Positions 34,931 to 44,417 of a stretch of 64,000 nucleotides of DNA are shown here, one piece after another (positions within the stretch are counted from its first letter, which is position 1; every line of letters starts with the position of its first letter). The stretch spans positions 434,001 to 498,000 of the forward strand of contig CALCII010000011.1 of the NCBI GenBank assembly GCA_937907395.1, in the 5' to 3' direction. This DNA comes from an uncultured Chitinophagaceae bacterium. GTDB lineage: Bacteria > Bacteroidota > Bacteroidia > Chitinophagales > Chitinophagaceae. The notes under the pieces are model-generated. The model had not been told where the DNA came from, searched no databases, and saw only the letters and a program-made list of their open reading frames with translations. A program made the translations under genes and the position numbers.

Positions 34931-35698
34931 ATGCGTATCATCTCTTATAATGTAAATGGCATAAGGGCTGCAATTAAAAAAGGATTCCTCGATTGGTTAG
35001 CAACCAATCCGGCCGATATTATTTGTGTGCAGGAAACAAAAGCCACAAAAGAAGATGTGGATCATAAACCCTTTAATGATCTGGGTTATCACAATTACTG
35101 GTTCAGCGCACAAAAGAAGGGATATAGCGGGGTGGCTGTATTTACAAAAGTAAAGCCAGACAATGTGGAGTATGGAAACGGTCATGGTCCCAGTGATGAT
35201 GAAGGACGGGTAATACAGCTGGATTTTGGAGATATACGATTGATCAATGCTTATTTTCCTTCCGGTACATCGGGAGATGAACGCCAGAATTTTAAATACG
35301 AATGGCTGGATGAATTTTACAACTGGGTGAATAAATTGAAAAAGAAACATCCGAAGCTGATTCTTTGTGGCGATTACAATATTGCTCACAAAGAAATTGA
35401 CATTCACGATCCGAAAGGAAATAAAAACAGCAGTGGATTTTTGCCGCAGGAGAGGGAGTGGCTTACCAAATTTTTAGAAAGTGGCTGGGTTGATTCGTTC
35501 CGGGAAGTGCATCCCGAACCGCATCGTTACAGTTGGTGGAGCCAGCGTTTCCCCAGCGTTCGGTTAAACAATAAAGGATGGCGTATTGATTACATCACTG
35601 TTACGGAACCATTGAAACCAAAAATCAAAGACTCGGAAATTTATCCTGATGTAAAACACAGCGACCATTGTCCTGTTTACCTGGAATTGAAAAAATAA
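34931..35698 (+). CDS. xth: Exodeoxyribonuclease III
   Basis: A 255-residue protein of the usual length for the ExoIII/AP endonuclease family. It has the start motif ISYNVNGIRAA, the metal-binding Glu in CVQETKA, LILCGDYNIAH, RIDYITVTEP and the C-terminal active-site motif SDHCPVYLEL with the catalytic His. It nicks DNA at abasic sites and removes 3' blocks in base excision repair. It starts at ATG 34931 and is followed three bases later by the DUF4286 gene, so the two are co-transcribed. Confidence 0.96.
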   Translation: MRIISYNVNGIRAAIKKGFLDWLATNPADIICVQETKATKEDVDHKPFNDLGYHNYWFSAQKKGYSGVAVFTKVKPDNVEYGNGHGPSDDEGRVIQLDFGDIRLINAYFPSGTSGDERQNFKYEWLDEFYNWVNKLKKKHPKLILCGDYNIAHKEIDIHDPKGNKNSSGFLPQEREWLTKFLESGWVDSFREVHPEPHRYSWWSQRFPSVRLNNKGWRIDYITVTEPLKPKIKDSEIYPDVKHSDHCPVYLELKK

Positions 35699-35701
35699 TT
35701 T

Positions 35702-36007
35702 ATGTTTATTTATAACGTAACTACAAAAGTAGACTGGACCATTCATGAAGCCTGGCTGGAATGGATGAAAGAAGAACATATGCAGGAAGTGGTGGCAACA
35801 GGATGTTTCACCCATCACCGGTTGCTTCGTTTGTTAGAAGTAGATGAAACAGAAGGGCCTACTTATGCAGCACAATATTTTGCAGATAGTAAATCATCCT
35901 ACAACCGTTATGTTGAAAAGTATTCTGCTGAGCTACGGAAAAAAGCAGTAGATAAGTGGGGACAACGAATGATTGCCTTCCGTAGTGTGATGCAGGTGGT
36001 TGACTGA
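35702..36007 (+). CDS. DUF4286 family protein
   Basis: A 101-residue soluble protein of the DUF4286 family, a Bacteroidota-specific small ferredoxin-like alpha/beta fold. Landmarks are FIYNVTTKVDW at the start, AWLEWMKEEHMQEVVATG, and TYAAQYFADS. Function unknown. It begins three bases after the exonuclease III stop. The 249-base gap that follows ends with the HU promoter. Confidence 0.9.
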   Translation: MFIYNVTTKVDWTIHEAWLEWMKEEHMQEVVATGCFTHHRLLRLLEVDETEGPTYAAQYFADSKSSYNRYVEKYSAELRKKAVDKWGQRMIAFRSVMQVVD

Positions 36008-36204
36008 TCTTCTTTCCTGTTTGCGGCATTCAACTATCAATCAGCTACTTACATTTTTCAATGCGGCTGAAATGCAGCACAGGTAAGCATTTCAGCCCAT
36101 CTCACCAAAAGAACCTTTCAACACCTGTGCATTCAATTCATCTGAAACCCTTTGCCAGCAAGCATTTCAGCGATTCTTACAAAATATGAATGAGATTAAA
36201 AAAA

Positions 36205-36235
36205 TTTTGTTCGAATAGAAAAGCCTCTATATTTG
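36205..36235 (+). promoter_or_regulatory. Promoter of the HU gene
   Basis: A -33 element TTTTG (36205-36209) and a perfect -7 box TATATTTG (36228-36235), 18 bases apart, in line with the Bacteroidota consensus TTTG/TAnnTTTG. The start codon is 22 bases beyond the -7 box. Confidence 0.75.
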
Positions 36236-36256
36236 CTGCTCTTAAAAATTCTCACT

Positions 36257-36526
36257 ATGAACAAAGCTGAATTAGTCGCTAAACTTGCTGATGATGCAGG
36301 AATTTCAAAAACACAGGCAAACGCTGCTTTAGATTCTTTCGTTGAAGCTGTAACCAAAACATTGAAAGGTGGTGGTAAAGTAACACTGGTAGGTTTTGGA
36401 ACTTTTTCTGTTAGCAAACGCTCTGCACGTACAGGCCGTAACCCGCAAACAGGCGAAACAATCAAAATCAAAGCTAAAAAAGTAGCGAAGTTTAAAGCAG
36501 GTAAAGAATTATCAGCTAAATTATAA
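36257..36526 (+). CDS. hup: HU family DNA-binding protein
   Basis: 90 residues from ATG 36257, the normal HU size; an in-frame ATG 24 bases earlier lies at the promoter and is not used. It begins MNKAELVAKLADDAG, the HU signature VTLVGFGTFSV is intact, and the DNA-binding arm RTGRNPQTGETIKIKA contains the intercalating proline. It binds and bends DNA as a dimer in the nucleoid. It has a canonical promoter and a terminator, so it is a single transcription unit, probably highly expressed. Confidence 0.96.
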   Translation: MNKAELVAKLADDAGISKTQANAALDSFVEAVTKTLKGGGKVTLVGFGTFSVSKRSARTGRNPQTGETIKIKAKKVAKFKAGKELSAKL

Positions 36527-36540
36527 TTCTACCTAATCAT

Positions 36541-36579
36541 AAAAAAAGCAGGAAACGGTTGAAGTTTCTTGCTTTTTTT
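36541..36579 (+). terminator. Rho-independent terminator of HU gene
   Basis: Stem AGCAGGAAAC/GTTTCTTGCT (one G-T pair) flanked by A and T runs. Confidence 0.8.
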
Positions 36580-36626
36580 ATATAAACAATCCTATTTTTA
36601 TACAATCACAAATAAATCATTTTACA

Positions 36627-36737
36627 ATGGGAAGAGGCGATAAAAAAACCAAGCGTGGTAAAATCTCTAAAGGTTCTTTTGGTAAATCAAGACCTGCAAG
36701 ACCCGCAAAAAAGAAAGCAGCTAAAAAAAGCAGCTAA
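36627..36737 (+). CDS. 30S ribosomal protein THX
   Basis: A 36-residue, strongly basic protein starting MGRGDKKTKRGKI and containing GSFGKSRP, then a lysine-rich tail. This is the pattern of ribosomal protein THX (bTHX), a small subunit protein of Thermus and Bacteroidota. It is easily missed because of its size. The start ATG 36627 follows an A-rich stretch, and the gene is closed by a terminator. Secure. Confidence 0.9.
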   Translation: MGRGDKKTKRGKISKGSFGKSRPARPAKKKAAKKSS

Positions 36738-36745
36738 ATGAATTG

Positions 36746-36779
36746 ATGAGCAGACGAAAACGATCTGCTCATTTTTTTT
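36746..36779 (+). terminator. Rho-independent terminator of THX gene
   Basis: Stem ATGAGCAGA/TCTGCTCAT with loop CGAAAACGA (a few bases can pair further) and a run of eight T. It reaches the stop of the convergent gene. Confidence 0.85.
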
Positions 36780-37773
36780 ATACTTCCCCGGAGCCGGGCA
36801 TCCGGTTGATCAGATCTTCCATAGCAGTAAGACGTTTCATCTGCTGTTCCATCTTTTTATTATAGTCTACCACCTGTTGTAAGTCTTTGTTCAGCTGTTC
36901 CAGAAATTCATTCCGTTTCTGAATCTGTTGCTTTTGAAATTCTGCTTCACGCAACTGATCTTTTAACTCTGTAAGATCTTGCAGCAGGTGCGAATTCTCT
37001 TCTGCCAGTTCTTTTTGTTTGCTACGAACTGCCATAATTTCCTGGTGAAGCGCTTCGTTGGCTTCTTCCAGTTCCTCATAGCGAAGCGCATGCACAGCCG
37101 GTTGTTTCAGTTGCTGTTCCACCGTTCTCAGTTTCTCCCGCATCTCTTTAAATTCCGCATAGGTTTCTTCCAGCTGTATTTTCATTTCCTGTGCCATTTC
37201 ACTGTGCTGGTGCAGCAGTTCAATTTCTTCTTCTCTTGATTTGAGTTTGTTTTTAACGGTGAGTAGTTCCAGTGAAAGAGATTCGTTTTCAATTAACGCT
37301 TCTTCCAGTTTTCGTTCCACTGCTTCCTGTGATTGCGCCTGTTGCAGTAATTGCTTGATGGTTTGGTTGTGTTCCTCCAGGTGCTCCTGTGCTGCCCGTA
37401 ACTGATCCATATAAGCCCCGGCGCTGAGTTCTGAACTGCGGCTTGATTGCTGCACTTTCAGCTGTTGCATCAACTCTGTATTGAGCGATTTCAGTTCTTT
37501 TATTTCCTCATGAAGTGTTGTTTCGTTTTCCCGGTGATGCTCCAGTTCTTTCTTCAATTCATCAAAGGATTGCTGGCGTTGTTCGGTAAGTTCATAATAT
37601 TTCAAGCGCCATTGGTAGGCTTCATTGGATTGTTTTTCTCTGTGAATTTCACCGGCTTCTTCATTGCCATGACGGATGCTCCACAGATAATGCACCACCA
37701 CACCAATCACCATGGTGATCAGTCCGAAAAAGACGATCTCAAGTATGCTCGTTTGAATAGCCAGCAATATCAT
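36778..37773 (-). CDS. Membrane-anchored coiled-coil protein
   Basis: A 331-residue protein with one N-terminal transmembrane segment (about residues 8-30) and a very long Glu/Gln/Leu-rich coiled coil for almost all the rest (about 45-320). I recognise no domain. The N-terminus is probably in the membrane and the coiled coil in the cytosol, in the manner of structural or septum-related scaffolds, but nothing in the sequence shows the role. It starts at ATG 37773. It lies downstream of pyrH on the same strand with a 113-base gap. Confidence 0.75.
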   Translation of the reverse strand: MILLAIQTSILEIVFFGLITMVIGVVVHYLWSIRHGNEEAGEIHREKQSNEAYQWRLKYYELTEQRQQSFDELKKELEHHRENETTLHEEIKELKSLNTELMQQLKVQQSSRSSELSAGAYMDQLRAAQEHLEEHNQTIKQLLQQAQSQEAVERKLEEALIENESLSLELLTVKNKLKSREEEIELLHQHSEMAQEMKIQLEETYAEFKEMREKLRTVEQQLKQPAVHALRYEELEEANEALHQEIMAVRSKQKELAEENSHLLQDLTELKDQLREAEFQKQQIQKRNEFLEQLNKDLQQVVDYNKKMEQQMKRLTAMEDLINRMPGSGEV

Positions 37774-37886
37774 GTGCAGTGCTTTATAAATCGTTCAGAT
37801 TCTGTTCTGCTGTACAACAGACGTGTTGTTGTACAAAAAAGTTGTTGCGGCTCTTACAGGTAAATCAACGGATTGCTCCGTTTGAA

Positions 37887-38600
37887 TTATGCGGTAACAA
37901 TGGTACCAACCCCTTCACCTGTTACCACACGGCGCAGGTTATCGGGTTTATTCATATCAAAAACAATAATCGGCAATTTGTTTTCCATGCAAAGGGTGAA
38001 AGCGGTCATATCCATCACCCGCAGATTTCTTGATAAACATTCCTGGAAACTGATGGATTCAAAACGGGTGGCAGTGGGATCTTTTTCAGGATCGGCTGAA
38101 TAAATACCATCCACACGGGTTCCTTTCAAAATCACATCGGCACTTATTTCAATAGCCCTGAGAGAACCGGCAGTATCGGTTGTGAAATAAGGATTTCCTG
38201 TTCCCGCACCAAAGATCACCACCCTTCCTTTTTCAAGGTGACGGATGGCACGGCGGCGGATATATGGTTCTGCAATCTGTTCCATTTTAATGGCACTTTG
38301 CAAACGGGTAAACACACCTATTTTTTCCAATCCGGCCTGTAATGCCATTCCATTAATCACTGTTGCCAGCATGCCCATGTAATCTCCATGCGCTCTTTCA
38401 ATTCCGGTTTCTGCTTCATTCATGCCCCTGTATATATTACCACCTCCAATCACAATTGCAACCTGAACACCCAGCTCAGTAATCGACTTGATACTTTTTG
38501 CATATTGTGAAATGACTGTGGAATCCATTCCGAAATTTTTATCGCCCATTAAAGCTTCACCGGAAAGTTTAAGAAGGATTCGTTTGTAGCGGGGTAGCAT
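37887..38600 (-). CDS. pyrH: Uridylate kinase
   Basis: A 237-residue protein of the amino-acid-kinase fold, the usual PyrH length. Motifs are ILLKLSGEALMG, IVIGGGNIYRG, GDYMGMLATVINGMAL, GTGNPYFTTDTAGSLRA and VTGEGVGTIV. It phosphorylates UMP to UDP for RNA and DNA precursor synthesis and is essential. It starts at ATG 38600. All motifs are intact. Confidence 0.97.
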   Translation of the reverse strand: MLPRYKRILLKLSGEALMGDKNFGMDSTVISQYAKSIKSITELGVQVAIVIGGGNIYRGMNEAETGIERAHGDYMGMLATVINGMALQAGLEKIGVFTRLQSAIKMEQIAEPYIRRRAIRHLEKGRVVIFGAGTGNPYFTTDTAGSLRAIEISADVILKGTRVDGIYSADPEKDPTATRFESISFQECLSRNLRVMDMTAFTLCMENKLPIIVFDMNKPDNLRRVVTGEGVGTIVTA

Positions 38601-38673
38601 GAATTAGGAATTAATGTGTTTAAAATAACCGGAACGAAGATATAATTTTTGTGTTGAAGAATGTGCCGATTTG

Positions 38674-38705
38674 AAAAAATCCCTCCGTTTAAGGAGGGAT
38701 TTTTA
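38674..38705 (-). terminator. Rho-independent terminator
   Basis: Stem AAATCCCTCC/GGAGGGATTT, short loop, with a T run on both strands. It lies directly after the stop of the acyl-CoA synthetase gene. Confidence 0.82.
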
Positions 38706-40493
38706 TTAAGCATAAATCCGTTCAATAGCATCTTTATATTTTTCCATGATCACTTTTCGTTTCAGTTTGAGGGTAGGTGTAAGCTCACCTCCGTCAACCG
38801 TCCATTCATTGGGCACCAGTTCAAACTTCTTCACTTGTTCCACATGGTTGAACTGATGATTAAATTCTTCCACAATATTTTTATACAATTCCAATACAGA
38901 AGCATTGTGCAAGAGGTCTTCTGTTTTTGTGAAACTGATTTTGTTCTGATTGGCCCATTCCTTCAGGTTTTCAAAAGAAGGCACAATCAATGCGGCGGCA
39001 AATTTCTGCTCAGGGCCCACCACAATCATCTGTTCGATAAATTTTGATTCCTTCATTTTATTTTCAATGGGCTGTGGTGCCACATACTTACCGCCACTGG
39101 TTTTGAAAATCTCTTTCTTACGATCGGTGATTTTCAGAAACTTCCCTTCTTCCATCACGCCTATATCACCTGTGTGAAAATAACCATCTGCATCAATCAC
39201 TTCTGCTGTAAGATCGGGACGTTTATAATAGCCCATCATTACATTGTCGCCTTTGCAACAGATCTCTCCATCCTGCGCCAGTTTCACATCCACACCATTA
39301 ATAAGCGGACCAACGGTTCCAAACTTGCGGCCACTTTCATTGAAACGGTTTACAGATATAACAGGAGATGTTTCGGTAAGTCCATAGCCTTCCATAATTA
39401 TAATCTTTCCTGCTGTAAACACACGTAATAAGCGAACCTGGCAGGCAGCAGCACCGGTTACAATGGCTTTTACTTTTCCGCCCAAACCTTCCCGCCATTT
39501 TTTAAAGATGAGTTTGTTGGCCAATGCCAGTTGCAGCCTGTAAATAAAACTGTGTTTTTTATGTACATCAAAACGGCTGCCTACATCAACAGCCCAGAAG
39601 AATAATTTGCGTTTAATGCCGGTGAGTTCCTGGCCTTTTCCCATGATACGTTCATATACTTTTTCAAGCAACCTTGGTACTGTGGAGAAAACTGAAGGTT
39701 GTACTTCTTTGAGATTGTCGCCAATTTTTTCAAGGCTTTCTGCATAGTAAACAGACACACCGTTAAACAGGTACACATAGGTAACCATGCGTTCAAAAAT
39801 GTGATTGAGCGGAAGAAAACTCAAAGCTCTGTCGTTAGCAGTACAGAACTCAGAAAACACTTCTTCGCAGGATAATACATTGCTGAGTATATTTTTGTGG
39901 CTCAGCATCACGCCCTTTGGCGTACCTGTGGTACCAGAGGTATAAATGATGGTTGCCAGGTCGTTGAACCCAACTTTCTCCTGTGCTTTTTTTACTTTTT
40001 CAAAATCGGTATCGGCTCCTCTGTTCAACAAATCTTTCCAGTAAAGCGCCGATTGAATGTAGTTGAATGTATATACGGCCTGAACGGTTGGTGTTTTTGA
40101 GCGGATGCTTTGTACTTTATCATACAGATCCTGGTCACTTACAAAAACTAGTTTAACCGACGAGTCATTTAATACAAATTCCAGTTCATTTACTGCCAGT
40201 GTGGGATAGATGGGTACCAGCACCGCACCAATTTTTTGTACTGCAAGATCGAGAAACATCCACTCCGGCCGGTTATTGCTGATGATGGCAATTTTATCCC
40301 GCTTTTCAATACTCATATCATGCGCACTTATTTCCAGAAAGGAAAGTCCGGCAGCGAGTTTTTCAACAATGTCTTTTACTTCTGCAGTACTGTATTTGCG
40401 CCATACACCGCCTTCCTCTTTGGCAGCAAACATATCTTCTTTGGGAGAAGCCATCTGGCGTTCAATACAATCAAATAATCTTGTTGGAGTCAT
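38706..40493 (-). CDS. Long-chain acyl-CoA synthetase (AMP-forming)
   Basis: A 595-residue ANL-superfamily enzyme. The P-loop-like motif is IIYTSGTTGTPKGVMLSH, the adenine-binding motif is GYGLTETSPV, and the hinge/ATP motif is GYFHTGDIGVMEEGKFLKITDRKKE with the following KTSGGKYV. The length and the extended linker match eukaryote-type long-chain acyl-CoA synthetases, common in Bacteroidota. It activates fatty acids with ATP and CoA. It starts at ATG 40493. It is a single transcription unit with its own terminator. Confidence 0.93.
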   Translation of the reverse strand: MTPTRLFDCIERQMASPKEDMFAAKEEGGVWRKYSTAEVKDIVEKLAAGLSFLEISAHDMSIEKRDKIAIISNNRPEWMFLDLAVQKIGAVLVPIYPTLAVNELEFVLNDSSVKLVFVSDQDLYDKVQSIRSKTPTVQAVYTFNYIQSALYWKDLLNRGADTDFEKVKKAQEKVGFNDLATIIYTSGTTGTPKGVMLSHKNILSNVLSCEEVFSEFCTANDRALSFLPLNHIFERMVTYVYLFNGVSVYYAESLEKIGDNLKEVQPSVFSTVPRLLEKVYERIMGKGQELTGIKRKLFFWAVDVGSRFDVHKKHSFIYRLQLALANKLIFKKWREGLGGKVKAIVTGAAACQVRLLRVFTAGKIIIMEGYGLTETSPVISVNRFNESGRKFGTVGPLINGVDVKLAQDGEICCKGDNVMMGYYKRPDLTAEVIDADGYFHTGDIGVMEEGKFLKITDRKKEIFKTSGGKYVAPQPIENKMKESKFIEQMIVVGPEQKFAAALIVPSFENLKEWANQNKISFTKTEDLLHNASVLELYKNIVEEFNHQFNHVEQVKKFELVPNEWTVDGGELTPTLKLKRKVIMEKYKDAIERIYA

Positions 40494-40616
40494 ATGGCAA
40501 TCGTTAATATAAAAGATAACAGCGGTTAAGAAACATAGTTCACAAATCCGCTATTCCAATTTCAAACAAAATTTTTTGTCTGGCAAGAAAAGGGACAGAA
40601 AAACAAAGGAAAGTGC

Positions 40617-40641
40617 AAAAAAAATCCCGCCGTGGCGGGAT
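40617..40641 (-). terminator. Rho-independent terminator
   Basis: Stem ATCCCGCC/GGCGGGAT with a 2-base centre and a T run on the minus strand, seven bases after the stop of the TPR gene. Confidence 0.85.
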
Positions 40642-40648
40642 CAGTGAT

Positions 40649-41659
40649 TTAATTCATCCGGTAATATTGTCCGGAAGGCACTTTAAAGAGTTTTGATTTC
40701 TGAAAACGGGTGAATTCATTGTACTGGGCCTGGTTAAGTTTGGTCCAGTTTTCATAAGAAGTAAGATCGCCCGCCGCTTCAAAAATCCATTGATTGTATG
40801 CATCAAACATTCCCTCCTGCAGTAACTGGCGTTGATGTTCAAACAGCCGCAAAGGGAAGCGGCCTGCATATTTTGAATACCAATCCAGAATAAATCTTGT
40901 GCGCAACATGATTAAAGATTCTGTGGTTACACCATTCATGATCACTGTATTGTTTTGATTCATGATGGCAAGAACAGATTCAGTAAATTCATTTTTTGTT
41001 TTTGAAGGTTTTTCTTTGGGATCAGCCAGGAAAAACTTCTTATACACTTCCAGTAACAAGGATTTTATTTCAGCAGTGCGGCTGGAATAGCTTTCCATAT
41101 TCACGAACATTTCCCCATAGATGAGGGCCCATACTTTTTCACCGCTGAAAGAATAAAAACGGGAGGCAAAATAATAGTTGCCTGCATAGTTGGGATCGTT
41201 TTGAATACCTGCTTCCCATTGCTGAATACAGTTCTGGTCTTTTTGCATCCACAACAACTCGCCGAACTCGGCATATAGAGCGCCGGCGTTAGGATATTTT
41301 TTCAACGCTTTGCGGTACATTTTTTCGCACTCTTTTTTTTCTTCGAGTGCTTTATAAATATTTCCGCCTATCTGAAACACCTGCACATCTGCGTCTTCAC
41401 GATCGAGCAATGGTTTGATGGATTCTTTTGCTTTTGCAAAATCACGTTGGTAGTAATAAGTAAGGGCCAGGTCTTTCTGAATCGAAAAATTATCAGGTTC
41501 TTTCAATAATGCTTTGTTGAGTACCAGCAATGCATTGTTCCAGTCTCCGCTACGCATAAACTGACGGGCTGTTTCCTGCAGCTGGGCTGCATCGGGTTCC
41601 TGAGCTGTTGCAACAGAAGCCCAACCAATCAATGCAAGGGTGTAAATCAATTTTTTCAT
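40649..41659 (-). CDS. Exported TPR protein
   Basis: A 336-residue protein with signal peptide (1-19, ending ATAQ). Residues 25-190 contain about four tetratricopeptide repeats (for example FMRSGDWNNALLVLNKALLKEPDN and MYRKALKKYPNAGALYAEFG). The C-terminal half has no TPR and no known domain. It is periplasmic or outer-membrane-associated, probably a scaffold. It starts at ATG 41659 and ends at a terminator. Confidence 0.82.
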   Translation of the reverse strand: MKKLIYTLALIGWASVATAQEPDAAQLQETARQFMRSGDWNNALLVLNKALLKEPDNFSIQKDLALTYYYQRDFAKAKESIKPLLDREDADVQVFQIGGNIYKALEEKKECEKMYRKALKKYPNAGALYAEFGELLWMQKDQNCIQQWEAGIQNDPNYAGNYYFASRFYSFSGEKVWALIYGEMFVNMESYSSRTAEIKSLLLEVYKKFFLADPKEKPSKTKNEFTESVLAIMNQNNTVIMNGVTTESLIMLRTRFILDWYSKYAGRFPLRLFEHQRQLLQEGMFDAYNQWIFEAAGDLTSYENWTKLNQAQYNEFTRFQKSKLFKVPSGQYYRMN

Positions 41660-41721
41660 ACTGTCAAAAATAAAACAAAGGGACTTGCTGTTGAAGTCCC
41701 TTAATGAATATTGAGAATTTC

Positions 41722-42960
41722 TTATGATTCTTCGTAAATAAGGTGGGTGAGCAATCCATCTCTCAGCTTGGGTTCAAACCACGTGCTCTTGGGCGGCATC
41801 ACATTTCCGCTGTCGGCAATATCAAATAACTGGTCCATGGTAACCGGGTACAGGCTGAAGGCAACTTTCATGTCGCCACTATCCACACGCTTTTGCAGTT
41901 CTTTCAATCCACGGATACCTCCAACAAAATCAATCCGCTTGTCGGTACGCTGGTCTTTAATTCCCAGGTGTTTATCCAACAGATTATTGGATAGAATAGT
42001 TACATCCAGTACGCCAATAGGATCTGTGCTGTACGTTCCTTCTTTGGCAGTAAGCTGATACCATTTTCCCTCGAGGTACATTCCAAACTCATGCGGGTGC
42101 TGGGGTTTGAAAGCATCGGCGCCATGCAGTGTTACATCAAAATCGGCTGCGATACGTTCCAGTAAATCAGCAGCAGATAATCCGTTAAGGTCTTTCACCA
42201 CACGGTTGTAATCCAGGATCTGCAATTCACTGGCAGGAAACAAAGTGGTAAGAAAATGAAAACTTCCTGCTGTTGCTTCTTTGCCCAATGCCTGTTTTAC
42301 TTTCGCAGCTGATGCAGCACGGTGATGTCCATCGGCAATGTATGTATGCGGTACTTGTTTTTTGAAAATTTCTGAAATTGATTTGATAGTTTCATCATCA
42401 TTCACAATCCAGATGGAATGTTGTATGCCATCATCGGCCACAAAATCGTAAATGGGGCTTTTTGTTTTCCATTTTGCAATGAGTTCATTCAGCTCGGGAA
42501 CATCACGGTAGGCTAAAAAAACATTGCCTGTTTGTGCTCCGCTGATGCGGATATGATTGATGCGGTCCAGCTCTTTATCGGGACGGGTAAATTCGTGTTT
42601 TTTGATCACATCTTTTTCATAGTCCTTCACCGCACTTCCGGCAACCAAACCTGTCTGGCTTCTTCCATTCATCACCAGTTGATAAATGTAATAGCAGGCT
42701 TTGTTTTCACGGAATAACACATCACGTTGCATAAATGCCTGCAGGTTTTCTTTTGCTTTCAGGTATACCTCATCAGCATAGGGATTTACATCCTCTGCTA
42801 AATCAATTTCTGGTTTTGTGATATGAAGAAAGGAATAAGGATTGCCCTGGGCTTCTTCTTTTGCCTCTTTAGTGTTTAAAACATCATACGGTTTTGATGC
42901 AACTTGCCTGGCAAACTGCGCCTGCGGACGCAATGCCTTGAACGGAACGATTGTAGCCAT
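41722..42960 (-). CDS. DUF1015 family protein
   Basis: 412 residues from ATG 42960; the frame opens 30 bases earlier, but MATIVPFKALRPQ is the conserved family start. Further motifs are HIRISGAQTGNVFLAYRD, HTYIADGHHRAASAAKVKQ and DQRTDKRIDFVGG. It is a soluble protein of the DUF1015/SerB-cluster family. Its biochemical role is unknown; it often lies next to serine biosynthesis genes in Bacteroidota, and here it follows serC on the same strand with a 79-base gap. Confidence 0.9.
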   Translation of the reverse strand: MATIVPFKALRPQAQFARQVASKPYDVLNTKEAKEEAQGNPYSFLHITKPEIDLAEDVNPYADEVYLKAKENLQAFMQRDVLFRENKACYYIYQLVMNGRSQTGLVAGSAVKDYEKDVIKKHEFTRPDKELDRINHIRISGAQTGNVFLAYRDVPELNELIAKWKTKSPIYDFVADDGIQHSIWIVNDDETIKSISEIFKKQVPHTYIADGHHRAASAAKVKQALGKEATAGSFHFLTTLFPASELQILDYNRVVKDLNGLSAADLLERIAADFDVTLHGADAFKPQHPHEFGMYLEGKWYQLTAKEGTYSTDPIGVLDVTILSNNLLDKHLGIKDQRTDKRIDFVGGIRGLKELQKRVDSGDMKVAFSLYPVTMDQLFDIADSGNVMPPKSTWFEPKLRDGLLTHLIYEES

Positions 42961-43039
42961 ACTTTTATACTTACTTACTAACCGGTGCAAAGAAACGGAA
43001 ATTTAACGGGATGGGCAGAAAAGCTTGCCTTCACCTGTT

Positions 43040-44110
43040 TTACCCATGTTTCTGTGCAAAATCTTTAATTAATGAAACCATTGCTTCCACGCTTGATAAA
43101 GGTAGTGCATTGTACAAGCTCACACGGAAACCTCCCACGCTTCTGTGGCCCTTCACTCCATACATTCCCTGCTCTTTACAAAGCTGCAGAAATTCTTTTT
43201 CAAGCGCTTCATCTTTCATAGTGAACACCACATTCATTTTGCTGCGGTCTTCTTTGGCAACTGGTAACGTAAAGACAGGAGATTGCTCAAGAGTGCTGTA
43301 TAGCAAATCAGACTTTACCTGGTTTCTTTTTTCCATTTCTGCCACACCGCCTTCTTTTTTCAACCAACGTAACGTTAACAGCACCACATACACCGCAAAA
43401 ACAGGAGGGGTATTCAACATGCTTTCTTCTTTGATGTGATTGCGGTAATCCATCATAGAAGGGATGGGCCTTTTTACCTTACCCAAACAGTTTTTATTTA
43501 CTACCAACAGGTTCACGCCGGCAGCACCCATATTTTTTTGTGCGCCGGCATAAATGATATCAAAACTGTTGAAGTCAAGTACACGGCTTAAAATATCACT
43601 GCTCATATCGGCTACCAACGGCACCCCGGTTTTGTAGGGCAAATCCTGCCACTGTGTTCCGGCAATCGTTTCATTGGTGGTGATATGCAAATAAGCAGCC
43701 GTTGAACTGAACTCCAGCTTCTTGGGTATCGTTGTATAGTTCGATTCTTTAGCCGAGCCAGCCACTTCCACATGTCCGTATAATTTGGCTTCTTTAATGG
43801 CTTTATTACTCCAGGTTCCTGTTTCTGTATAAGCAGCTACCTGGTCTTCGTTGAGTAAATTCATAGGCACCTGCATAAACTGCGTTGTGGCACCTCCATG
43901 AAGAAAAAGCACTTCATGATCTGAATCCAGCTGCATCAATTCACGGGTAAGAGCACGGGCCTCTTCCATTACATCAATAAATGGTTGTGTACGATGGCCA
44001 ATTTCCAGCAACGATAAACCCATGTTGTTGAAATTCAAAACCGCCTCACTGGCCTGTTGCAGTACTTCCTTTGGTAATATACCCGGACCTGCGTTGAAGT
44101 TGTGCATCAT
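43040..44110 (-). CDS. serC: Phosphoserine aminotransferase
   Basis: A 356-residue class V aminotransferase of normal SerC length. It starts M(M)HNFNAGPGILP (ATG at 44110 or 44107). The PLP lysine is in the motif IIYAGAQKNMG, with LHGGATTQF for phosphate and ring binding and HRSVGGFRVSLYNAL near the end. It makes phosphoserine from 3-phosphohydroxypyruvate and glutamate in serine biosynthesis, and can also act in pyridoxal phosphate synthesis. It is the first gene of a two-gene unit with DUF1015; no serA is seen nearby. Confidence 0.96.
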   Translation of the reverse strand: MMHNFNAGPGILPKEVLQQASEAVLNFNNMGLSLLEIGHRTQPFIDVMEEARALTRELMQLDSDHEVLFLHGGATTQFMQVPMNLLNEDQVAAYTETGTWSNKAIKEAKLYGHVEVAGSAKESNYTTIPKKLEFSSTAAYLHITTNETIAGTQWQDLPYKTGVPLVADMSSDILSRVLDFNSFDIIYAGAQKNMGAAGVNLLVVNKNCLGKVKRPIPSMMDYRNHIKEESMLNTPPVFAVYVVLLTLRWLKKEGGVAEMEKRNQVKSDLLYSTLEQSPVFTLPVAKEDRSKMNVVFTMKDEALEKEFLQLCKEQGMYGVKGHRSVGGFRVSLYNALPLSSVEAMVSLIKDFAQKHG

Positions 44111-44417
44111 AGCTACAAACTTAACAAATTCGGAAAGAACGATTGTTCTTTAGCAAGGAGAGAGGAATTGAAGGACTGTTTGAATGAAAGAAACAACAGG
44201 ATTCTGGTTTTTTATTGTGTTGCATTCCTTCTGTACAATGTTAGATGTACGATGTACGTATGCTTCGTAGGACGAACGAGTTCTTTATACGGAGTATTTT
44301 TTCGGCCAACGACTAACGGCCATCGTCTTCCCTCCGCCACCGACGCTATCGGTCGGGGTTTTCAACATTTTACATTTTACATTTTGCATTAAGCATTCAG
44401 CATTTTGCATTCAGCTT
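44111..44417. repeat. Intergenic region with degenerate short tandem units
   Basis: No gene. From about 44360 to 44416 it is a loose array of roughly 10-base units (ACATTTTAC, GCATTCAGC, GCATTTTGC). Just before it, CGACGCTATCGGTCGGGGT recurs with changes at 53381-53399 (AACGCTACCGGTCGGGGTC). AACGGCCATCG (44316-44326) recurs near 53477. Confidence 0.6.
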
